Positions 45,159 to 55,703 of a DNA stretch of 64,000 nucleotides are shown piece by piece. Under the pieces are notes generated by a model. That model was not told the origin of the DNA. It was given only the letters and a program-made list of their open reading frames with translations, and ran no database searches. The stretch's first letter is position 1. The number at the start of each line of letters is the position of its first letter. Source of the stretch: Morchella semilibera (lineage: Eukaryota; Ascomycota; Pezizomycetes; Pezizales; Morchellaceae); contig CM018607.1 in assembly GCA_009192285.1 (NCBI GenBank), forward strand, positions 1,549,736 to 1,613,735. The letters run 5' to 3'. The translations under genes were made by a program, and so were the position numbers.

Positions 45159-47426
45159 ATGCTTGCCCTTCTTACTTCTGCTACAAGGGCACAATTTCTG
45201 TCAATTGCCTCTATCTCTACCATTGCCATTAAAACACGCCTCTCTAGCTTACGAGGAGCTCATTGCCCCCCACTAGTGCCTGCAATGGCGAAACGGAAGC
45301 GCGCTGCAGTCATCAAGGCGGAGGCGAGTATGGCGACCCTTGCAGCCCGCGAGGGGGAGGCTAGATCTGCGACTCCCGAGGACCAAGAACCAGGCCGTGG
45401 AGAAGACGAGTTCGCAGCGACATCGGATGGGGGGGAGTCTGAAGGGTTCGAGCCGGAGCCTCCTAAGGGTAGAAAGAAAAGAACTTCTGCTGCTGCTTCA
45501 AAGTCCCAGAAAAAGAAGCCCGCCGCGCCAAAAAAGAAGCCCACAATCGATCGCAAAACCTTCATTAAGACAGAGAATAAGGATGGTACCAAGATAACGC
45601 GTGACCCCCAGGTCAATAGCGACTACGTTCCCATCCCATGGAAAGGCCGAATAGGCTATGTATGTCTTGCCCCCCCCCCCCCCTTCCTCTCCCCTGACTC
45701 CCGCCAGCTAACAGCAGAGCGGGAGGGATAGGCATGTCTAAACACTTACCTACGGAGCGCCAACCCTCCCATTTTCTGCTCGCGCACCTGTCGCATCGAA
45801 ACTATCCTGAAACAAGGAAGCGTAGAGGCAGGTAAGACTTATGTCGAGTCTCTCGGCCTTGCCAACGCTTGGGACCTCGTCAAGATGATACACTGGAATG
45901 AGCGGTACGGGATCAAGTTTCTGCGCATCTCGAGCGAGATGTTCCCGTTTGCGAGTCATTTGACGTATGGATATTCACTTGATTTTGCGGCGGAGCCGCT
46001 GCGCGAGGCAGGAAAGGCTGCAATGTTGTACGGGCATAGGTTGACAACGCATCCGGGGCAGGTGAGTTTAACCCCCTTTGTAGGAGGAGGATGGTGGTGC
46101 TGACAGTGATGGGGGTAGTACACGCAGATTGCGAGTCCGAAGGACAATGTTGTCGAAGCTTCAGTGCGAGATCTAGAGTACCATGCTCAGCTACTGGGCC
46201 TTCTTGGGCTCGAGGGACAGTCAGATAGGGATGCGGTCATGATCCTACATATGGGCGGCGTCTTTGGCGATAAGAAAACGACCATCGACCGGTTCCGTAA
46301 GAACTACACCACGCTGCTCTCGGACAACATCAAAGCACGCCTTGTCCTCGAAAACGATGACGTCGTAAGACACTCCCTCCTTACTTCCCCCTTCATCCAC
46401 CTCACACAAATACTAACCACCTCACTCACTTAGAACTACACCGTTCACGATCTCCTTCCCATCTGCCAGGAGCTCTCCATCCCCCTCGTCCTCGACTGGC
46501 ATCACCACAACATCCGCCACGACCCCACCCTCCGCGAAGGAAGTCTTGACATCCTCCCCACTCTCCCCGCCATCGCTGAAACATGGTCCCGCAAGAACAT
46601 CACGCAGAAACAGCACTACTCGGAGCCGCGCGATGACGCCGTCACAGACCGCGACATGCGCAAGCACTCGAAACGTGTGCGCAGGTTGCCGCCATGCGAT
46701 GACACAATGGACCTTATGATCGAAGCCAAGGACAAGGAGCAGGCAGTGTTTGAGCTTTACAAGACGTACGGGATTGGCCCCGAGGGCCTCTTCGCGGAGG
46801 TGAGGCCCCATGAGAGGGATGATGAGAACCCCCCGGAGAAGCCGAGGAAGGAGGCGGCGGCGGGGGGGGCTAAGGTTGAGGATGCGGAGGTCGCGATGGG
46901 CGGTAAGGAGAGGAGGGTGTATTGGCCCGAGGGCTGTGAGCATTGGTTGAGCCCGGCGAAGAAGGTTAGAGCCAAAAAGGAGCCTGACACCGAAGAGCAG
47001 GTGGATGTACCGCTCGCCCCTAAAAAGCGGGCAGCAAGGAAAACGAAGGTTGAGAAAGCCGAGGGCGAAGAGCCGGAAGAAACGAAACCCGTAGCCCGGA
47101 AGAACAAGAAAACGGACGTCGAGGCAGAAGCCGAAAAACCACCCCCGTCACGGCAAAAACGGCAGAAAACGGCAGCTGCAGGGGCTCAAAAACCAGAAGC
47201 GGCTACAACTGCAACCACAACAGGGACCATAAAGAAACGTTCAGCAGCAAAAAAGGTGCCAGTGCCCACACCGTCCGACTCTATCCCTGGTTCGCCGCCG
47301 CTTGTGAGTGACGATGAGAACGAGGAAGTGGCGAGTGTGCCACAGCAGGAGGTGTTTCTGGAGATCGATAAGGAGGTTGCGGTACAGAGGAGGAGTGGGA
47401 GGGTTAGGAAGCCATTGGTGCGGTAG
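45159..47426 (+). CDS. UVE1: UV-damage endonuclease UVDE / Uve1 (mus-18)
   Basis: Four exons: 45159-45659, 45732-46061, 46119-46364, 46434-47426; 689 residues from the first ATG, 647 from Met43. After a basic, low-complexity N-terminus the UVDE TIM-barrel begins at IPWKGRIGYACLNTYLR and carries RISSEMFPFASH, HRLTTHPGQYTQIASP, VRDLEYHAQLLGLL, VMILHMGGVFGDK, LVLENDDV, PLVLDWHHHN and HYSEP, which include the metal-binding His, Glu and Asp residues of the family. The C-terminal 200 residues are Lys/Glu-rich. The enzyme nicks DNA 5' of UV photoproducts and other lesions. The stretch before Met43 is rich in Ser/Thr/Ala/Arg/Leu without acids, as expected of a mitochondrial targeting sequence. Intron 1 contains a C run of about 14. 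Confidence 0.95.
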
Positions 47427-50400
47427 GCTCACGTTTTTATTAGTTGCACATAGGGGTTGTTATTCATACAGATATACTATACATAGCTTCCTATCGTGTT
47501 GTGAGTGTGTTTGTTTATGATGTACTTCATGGGCTGGAATATACCGAGTGACGGCTCATGACTAAATATCTTTCTTGTTTATTTATCTGTTTAATACATC
47601 AAGACCAAACGCCTTCACTTGTCTGTTTGTTGCTTTATTAATTTGGTGAATTCTTGTATATAAGCTATGAGAATATCTGAACCGAAGCACCGAATATCTC
47701 TCGGCTTGAATGGAGAACATTGAATTTCCGATTGTCATATATGGGGGATTATTGGTGACGTGCTGCTGTAGATGCTAAGGGTACTCGTATGTCCAAAATC
47801 CTTATAACTCACTGACGATGCAGTATCTCATACACAGTTAAAGCTGCCATCTTTGTCAAGTCTCTTGTTTCAATTCTGTGGCTTACACGCGACAAATTCC
47901 TGGTGTTATATGTCTTATGTTTGTAACACTTAAGTAATAACTTATGGGTTTGGCGGTCATTGCAACGCCACTATGAAGGCACCTTTTCCTCCCACCCGCC
48001 TCGGCTTGCAAGCTGCTCTGTTAACTTCTGGACTCTGGCAAGTCGGTTGGGCTTTGGTCTCGTAGGCCCGGGGGAGGTTGGCTTATAGTTAGTTATAACG
48101 TCAGTGGTTAGTCGAGTGTTAAGTGACCATATATAGGCGTTGTGGGGATCCCTCGGTTGTTTACCCTGAAAGAACAAATTAGCCAAATGCGAAAACAGTG
48201 TACTAGTGGCTGGGTATGGTTCTTTCAAGGCAGAATTGCCCTGCGTGGCGAAAGTCTATAATAACTTACTTCTTTCCCCCCTTTTTTTTATAACTATCAG
48301 AACTTATTTTTGAGGTTAAAGAAATAGTCTGACTGGCCAGCTGGTGTACAAAATTATCCTTTTTTCTCGAGTGGTGAGATATGCCGACTCCCAAGTACGC
48401 TGCCCCCCAGCATTATTAATTAGGTTACCCCGGTCAGTGCACAATATCCGCCTGCCAGGCCAGACACACCACAGCAGCGGCCAAGTACAAAAGTAAACTA
48501 TATGTACATATATCATTATCCAAAATATGGATATCTAAATTACCCCTTGATCCCGGACAACCATTTTAAATACTATGGACTATTGGATACCCCTTACCCT
48601 ACCAATATTCTACTACGTGCTAGAGCTTTATCACGCTAGATTCCACCTAAACATACTTGTGATCGGTACACCCGTTCTAAAGCGCTACCTTGGTGGGGGA
48701 CTTTGGTGTGGTTTATACTACTACATATGTATTCTGGCCTAATTAGTGATCTGGCGTGATATGCTTTTGCGAGTGATATCCCGTGAGTAAATCATCCAAC
48801 AGCTGGCAATGCTGTGCATACCCCACCTCACAGCACCTCCATGCGGCGCATAACGACCACAACAACGGTGGTTCGTCTCTATAGGACGGCTGTTGTGCTG
48901 TTGGGTGTCGACTCCTCCGTCCCGCTGGCCCCCAGCAGATGTCAAATGTTGGGTATTCAAAATTCCGAGGTTTTGTCCAAGCCCAGGTCTACAACCTTTC
49001 CGCAAGCTGTGAGCGCAATCAATATTAGAAAGACAATATCTCACGAGCTGTTTTATCAGTCATATTTGTGCTTTCACCTGCACACGTACCATCACTGGTT
49101 TGAGCTGTCTCCCTACGAGCTGGATGGATTAATGCGGGCTTGCTTCTCTCCCTGTCTTGTTTTATTCATATATCGAGGATAAGATTGGATGCAAAATTTG
49201 GCCATGGTATGGTGCGTTGGGGCTACGATGATCATTTGCAATAGTACATTATACGAGAAGAGTGGAATGTGTTTAGACCCTTAGAGGTCCCCATCCCGCT
49301 ACACATGTCCGGTTAGTAAAGTATAACTTATAGCTGGTTTCCCCTTTAGGAGTATAAGAACAATCAAGTTTTATCAGGAAGTCTCGGAAATGAAGATAGA
49401 GTTCGTTGTATTACTAGCTATCAACAAAGAGAGGTGTAAAGTCTATATCCATATATAAAGAAAGAAAGTAGTAGCGCTAGTGGTAAGATTTACATAGGAA
49501 AAGGATTTCATCAGTAATACACAGTAATTGTCAGGTAAATAGTTCCTCTGCATAATAGTAGTTAGTTACACCAGGCTAACTAGGTGAGGTGATAAACCGA
49601 GGAACCAAGAGGAGATACGGTGATATAAATTGTGCCAATTACCAGGCCAATAATAAGATCCAGAAAAAGAAGGGCAGTAAGTATCAACGGATGCCGATTG
49701 AAAGCCCTTAACTAAACTTAGAATATAGATGAGGATGAAGACGATCACCGGTGAGAGATGTGCGGATGGTGAATATTGAACTCGTTGGTAGGAGAACAAG
49801 TTCCATTCTCTTACCGGATGGGAGTCTATACCACAGTATATTAAAAATGTCCGGTTTCAAGCGACAGCGACCACTGGACGACGTGCCCAGTAGCATTACT
49901 AGCTGATCCTTCCATGACTATCTCTTTCGACGCTGGAGATTAAATGCTGCCAACTCTTGAGGGGCCACCTCCGCCACCGTGACAACCATGAACCAGTTCT
50001 CAGAAGTATAGGCGGCGTATTTCTGAGGTGCACGGTGCACTCTGCGGCCTCCTTAAATGTTGGCAGCTTCACTAGCAAAAGAGATAGGCCTACAATTCTG
50101 GGAGAACGAAGTCTCTTTTAGAATTGGCTCCCAATATTGCCTTTGGTTGATCTGGCTAGAAATTCAATAGTGCTGACAATAGGCTAATAACCTTTTGCAT
50201 GTCCTGCCTCCGGATCAATTTGGAGCCTAGGTGGGTTTTGCCAAAGCCTTCAGGTTACACGTATGTATATATGTATGAAGTATCAATCAACCAATCAACA
50301 AATCAATATCAATCTGATAATAACGTCCCGATCGCGATGAAGCAATTATAATTTCTGATATTATGTTAGTGATCTACGCCATCATCAATTCAAAGGTTTG

Positions 50401-53400
50401 TAGGCGTACGTTTGCAAGTGCTGTCTTTGAACATATCCCCTAACCTTTAGATTAGAGACAGTTTTCAGGCACCAATGTTTATCTCGTTAACTACTTACTT
50501 AGTTTAGATTTTAAGAAGTTGAAACAATTTCATGTCCTCCGGATGGACCTGGTAGGATCGCTCAAGGGTACGTATACGTGCGGGGGTTTTGACACTTTGT
50601 GGTATATAAGTAGAAACCCTTTTTTCCCTTGGTAAGGAACTATTGAAAAAAAATCTCCCTTCCTATCAGTGTAACGGATTATCAGGCTTCTATTCCACGC
50701 TTAAGAAAGAAGATGCATAATTTGCGGTTTCTGTAATTCCCCAGGTCTCCACCGCCGTATTCCCCCCCCCCCCCCTTTTTCAGAGGCTGAAACCTTTAAT
50801 ATAAACAAAGGTTAAATCACTACATATAATGGATTAAACAAAAAAAACAAAAAACAAAAGGTTGAATCACCATGACTCACTCGGTTATGAGCTGATTCAA
50901 ATTTTTGACAGTGAGACTTTCCAACATGGCTATCCCAAATAAGATGCACACATATTACCTCGCCCCATTCTTTGTTCGGTGTTTGAATAAAGGAGTTGAT
51001 GTTTCGGTAGTTATAATCTTCTTGGCCTTCACACGTACACCGAACACTCCTAAGATCTAGACTTTTCGGTGCCATTTTACTAATCTGCCTCGGTATATTC
51101 CTTCAGATGGCACTTCAGAATCGATTTATTGTGGTCTTACTCTCGAGATAATCAATTAGTATCTGATACGCCACGCTTACATTCCCCAGCAAATAGTTTC
51201 ATGCAGACGTCAGCACCCAATTACAAGAACTCACCAACCACCTAATCAACCTCCTGGGATCGCGAACAACTCCCTTAATTTCCATTCTCACCCTGCGTCG
51301 CTTTTCAGTATGTGGCCCAGCGCATCGAGCTCCATCCATCCTCGATAACATGACGCCAACATGTTAAGCTTAAAATAAACATAGATTCGCGTACACCTAG
51401 AACCCTACAACCACCTGTTAACTTTGTCTCTAGGACAATCAATATGATTGGTTGCCGCAACACCACCGGCCGGAAACCCAACGCCGGCTACAAAACCGCA
51501 CCCCACCCTGGTTTCGAGTAGACAAACCTCAGCTCTGTTTTACTCGCTGTAGATACATTCAGTACCTAGCAGCGGTGAGTAGAGATTGCCTAGCATAAAA
51601 ATTCATAATTGGCTAATTAAAAATATAGCTAGTTATGATTGTTACAACTTGCTCTAGCTACATAGCTTTTCGATCGAGTGCTCAATGACCAAGAGTAGAC
51701 ACATACATAACGCGGGGGAAGCATGTTTACCCAAACCGCGGCTACAGCTACTCAACAACCCCTGATTGTTTTGCACCACCCCCCTTTGCTAGAAGCACTT
51801 CCCCAGAGATCCACGATCTTGCCCCGCGTTGTCCAAGAAACTTATTTTCTCACCCGCCCGTATAATTTTCTCCTGCTGCTGCTCTACAGGTCACAGATTT
51901 TTTTTCTTTTTTATGGTAAAAAGAGCCTCTGGCGGGCGGGCGGTAATCCCGACTACCCCCCCGTGAGTAACGTTTGCGATATTTCCCCGGCATGGCAACG
52001 GAGAGGGAGAGAGAAATGATAGTACAAGTCTACTATGCGTACTCGTACAAATGGTGTATATGTACATGTAGCTAGTAGCTGCAAGGAACAACTTAGTTCT
52101 GTCTCGGGTACCCGTGAGGTATGTGCGCTCTTGCTGACCGGACGATGGGAGAGAGTAAGGGCAAGAAGGGTGCGGGAAAATATAACTTGATGCAGCGGAG
52201 CAATTGCTATTACCATTAGGTATCGGATATTAAGCTCTTGCAGGTCACTAGCCAACCTTAGATACAGGTCGCACAGCAGTAGCAGTGAACAGGGAGAGGA
52301 GATGTATGTAGGCCCGCACATATCGGATCAAGGCCAGGCCACACTGCAGGAGAATGATCGTGAGTTCTGGAAAACTTGTTTGCTTGTTTCCCCTTTACTT
52401 TCTTTCCCCGCAGAAAGCTAATGTGGTAGTGTGGGAATGCGGTTTAGGGCACATGAGAGGAGGTGTGTAGGTAAGGTGCTTGTGCTACAATTAATACAGA
52501 CCTGCGATAATTAATAGCGACGATAACCGCATAGCACATGGGAATTGAAAAAAGAAGAAAAAAAGGAACCAAGTGCATGATAATCATAAGCATTAAATAA
52601 GCACTTGTTCGATCCTCCGGTCATCATGCAGTTACGCACCGCATCATCGTTTTTCTTTTTTCCTTCTCACTGATCTCCGCCATGTACTGTGAAGTACCTA
52701 GGCCTTGGTGGGTTTCTCTATCATGTGTAAATAAGCTCAGCAAGGGTTCCTGGTGTTTTGTTACGAGATGAGTACAGGATAGTACATGAACGTGCGTGCT
52801 CATTCTGCCTCGAAGGCCTCTCCTCTCCTTCACTGCAAGGTCTTCTTGTGCAACTGGCAATAGTGTGTACTAACTAGGATAGTGAAATCCGTAATTGAAG
52901 GTGGAGCTCGATGCCGACAGGTAGGCGGTTGCTCTGTCGGGCTTCGGAGAATTAGTTGAGCTTGGTGGGCCGAATGCTAAACCGGGGCTCCATCGGACTT
53001 CTTGTGGATCTATGCACTAGGGATGTAGGTTGACGACTGCTTGTATGTAGCTACATGCACCTACTTAGGTGTGTACCTGTAGGTACATGCAGCGTCCTAC
53101 AGCAAAGTCCTACAGCAATATGTCAGTGATGATATTTAACAGCTTGCTCCTGGTGGTGCAGAATACGTATACTTTACATATTTGAGTACTTGGGCCTTCG
53201 GTGTATAGATACCTAGTAATTCCGATATTGAAAAATCCGATGAGTGGATCCAGGGTATTCCGTATGTAAGTACATGTATGTATGTCAAACAGAAACTGGA
53301 TCCATAGATTACATATAATACATGTATGTACCCCGGGGTACAATATGATTATGAGTCGCTTACTAACATCCCCCCCCAGCTCTCCGCTCCTATATATACT

Positions 53401-54274
53401 CAAACGTACTATCATGTAGGTTTATAATTATGGGCTCAGGTTATAACGGTAATTAAGCCCGCTTAATAGCTATTTTAAGGAACTATTAATATAATTTACT
53501 CCTAGAAACGCCTCCTTAAAATTATGACCTTTAAAAATGGCTTGTCGTGACCAGGTTCCTAACCCTCCCTTCTATACCACTACATAATAAACTCGCATGT
53601 CCCGGTAACCGCCAAAGCCTTCCAAATGCTGAGCGCTGGTCTTTGATTCCCCAAGACTCGTATACAGCGTAGCCCACTACTTTGTCCAATATCTCGGCGC
53701 CTACGCAGCCTCGAAGGGAGACATTCAGACTCCAGTAGAATTATTGCAGACGTCAGAGATAAAACAGTGGGTACGTTTCTTGGTCTATACTACAAAGATT
53801 CTCCTAAGGGCCAATAAGAGACTGTATGTCGGGTCACGGAAAACCCGCCTTCACATTAATTCTACAGAAAACTGTACTGGATTAAGGAATCCATCCTGTT
53901 CTCTGAGCTCGACACCAGAAGGCACTGAATCCAGACCTGAGATATCTGTTATCTATCACAAAAACTGTACATCCGGCGCACGGTCGAGTTTCATCAATTG
54001 TCTAACAAACTCGTACTAGTAACCGGATTCGCCGCCGCATATTGCATAGAGATCCAGATCTGGGCCTTTCTCATATATTTAGATTAAAGGTGCGAGTGAT
54101 AATATCTACTCTAGGGACCGCACATCAAGGCTACATTGAGCTAGGCAGACATCACGAAATTCGAAACAGCCAGCCAGGCACAGGTACAAAAAAAAAAAAA
54201 GCCTCGCGAAATAACGCCCTAAAAAGCATAAAATGATATCATCAAACAGTTTTTTTCTATCTACCCCGTCTTCA
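47427..54274. other. Long gene-poor spacer
   Basis: About 6.8 kb without a supported gene. Open frames such as 48814-49182, 50812-51075, 51723-52019 and 53744-54019 show no recognisable family. Visible contents are the second member of the inverted repeat pair (49990-50080), a C run at 50762-50775, and many TACATGTA-type palindromes, most densely at 53030-53330. Confidence 0.5.
49990..50080. repeat. Inverted repeat pair, member 2
   Basis: The reverse complement starts GTGAAGCTGCCAACATTTAA and matches 44268-44360, with a gap of about ten bases where that copy has CCGAAAATTCC. The two copies lie about 5.6 kb apart in opposite orientation. Confidence 0.6.
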
Positions 54275-54859
54275 TCAAATCCATGAGATCCAATCCAAAG
54301 CCTCCTCCTGCCCTCCACTGCTAGCCTGTTGTTTCTTCTTTGCCTTCAATATCTCCGAGAGACTATTCCCTTTCCGTGACTTTGCCCGTTTACGACTGCT
54401 CGCGTTTGCCAACGATTGGGCCTGAGACTTCGATGATTGGGCCACGGAAAGCTCAGCTTTCGCCTCGGCTTTGGCAACAGCGACAGGAGCAGCAGAAATT
54501 GTGGCTGCAGCCTTAAGCTTTGATTTCCTGGCGCTCCTCTTCTTCCTTGCTGGGGGGATAGCAGACGCGCGACTCCTGCCACACATATGGCATTCAAACA
54601 CTATCGTCTTCGCCTTGCATTTCCCTTTCCTCTTGTTCATTGTGCTCACATGGGAATTGAGACCCCAAACCGCCACCGTCCCGCAGGCATTGCATATCCC
54701 TCTCTCTACGCTGTCGGGAAGGTTGATCCCTTTCTCAGATGAGATGCTCAGCAGCCGGGTTGCGAGATGTGCCGATACCGCTGGGGAGGTAGTGGCAAGG
54801 AGGTGTGATGCGGCCCAGAGGTGGCGTAGCTGTAGGGCGGTGTTGGGGTTCGAGGTCAT
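54275..54859 (-). CDS. RNase P/MRP subunit, Rpr2/Rpp21/Snm1 domain
   Basis: Single exon, 194 residues, start chosen at MTSNPNTALQLRHLWAASHL (ATG 54859-54857) because family members begin just before this helical region; the frame is open further upstream. The N-terminal helices (LRHLWAASHLLATTSP, then ATRLLSISSEKGINLPDSVE) are followed by the zinc site with two CxxC pairs, CNACGTV and CHMCGRS, as in Rpr2/Rpp21/Snm1 proteins. The rest is Lys/Ala/Ser-rich and ends EEALDWISWI. The family binds the RNA of RNase P (tRNA 5' processing) or RNase MRP (rRNA processing). I cannot decide between the Rpr2 and Snm1 branches. Confidence 0.88.
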   Translation of the reverse strand: MTSNPNTALQLRHLWAASHLLATTSPAVSAHLATRLLSISSEKGINLPDSVERGICNACGTVAVWGLNSHVSTMNKRKGKCKAKTIVFECHMCGRSRASAIPPARKKRSARKSKLKAAATISAAPVAVAKAEAKAELSVAQSSKSQAQSLANASSRKRAKSRKGNSLSEILKAKKKQQASSGGQEEALDWISWI

Positions 54860-55129
54860 GGCGGGCGGAGATGCGGCGATTGGGTCGTGACCTAGGTCAG
54901 GGAGGTGGTAATGATAGGTAGTGCGGGAGTGGTGAGGGGGGGACAAAATTGGTTGCCAGTGCTGAACTAGAGTAGGGTAGGGGGTGGTGTGCTCTACTCT
55001 ACGATCTCGGGGCTTAAAGCAAGGATCCAAGTCTTGCTTGGACAGATTCAAAACTTTAGTTTCCTTATTTACTTCGAGAATCGCCCGACAGAATAAACAG
55101 TAGGTATAGTAGAGTGGGTAAAGAAGAGA

Positions 55130-55575
55130 TTGAAATCTCTACTTCCGGCTTGTCGTCGAGGAAAAGAAAGGAAAAAAACGATTGCACTTGGCCTGTCTCA
55201 AATGTCGATATTTCCCGGTCCCGGCGCGCGCAACGATAAACAGCCGATAAGCCTACCCGGAGAATTTTTCTCACCTAATAAGCCGGAGAATGAACCCGTC
55301 CGTTGCAAGACTAATCAATCATTTACTTATATGACGGGGGTGGGAAAGTCGACCCTTGAAGAATGTCTGTGTGAAGGAGTGAAGACTAAAGGAGACCGAG
55401 GGAAGAGAGCATCGGGTGACTCCGATGCGAATTTCAATTCTTGTCAGTTTGGTAAGCAGAGCCTACAATTGCTTACCTTACGACATCCAATCTATTTTGT
55501 ATCTTACGTTTATTTTTTTACTTATTTCTTTTGTGGCCACCAGTCTGCGCAAAAGGTAAAGGGAAAAAGAAATAG
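55130..55575 (+). CDS. Possible small two-exon gene, unrecognised
   Basis: Exon 1 55130-55451, exon 2 55544-55575; 117 residues. The donor GTAAGC and acceptor CCACCAG give a spliced end NSCQFVCAKGKGKKK. The middle has the stretch FTYMTGVGKSTLEECLCEGVK (shortened here to its core MTGVGKSTLEECL), which resembles a P-loop only superficially, since the residues needed around it are absent. It lies divergent to the Rpr2-domain gene and between two real genes. I do not recognise a family, and it could be chance. Confidence 0.3.
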
Positions 55576-55703
55576 GACCCAAAAAGATGAGCATCCTCTT
55601 TTTAAGCAAAACCTCTAAAATGAACTCGCCAAGTTGCAGGATATGATACGAGCAACATCAAAGGTATTCGTCTCCCGAGCCTTCGTCTGGTCTTAGACCA
55701 AGC

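Noticed and set aside
48814-49182. 122-residue plus-strand open frame
   Set aside because: No family recognised and no neighbouring exon; composition is not gene-like.
55349-55375. P-loop-like GVGKST in the small candidate gene
   Set aside because: The motif lacks the preceding GxxxxGK context and there is no Walker B or other NTPase feature.
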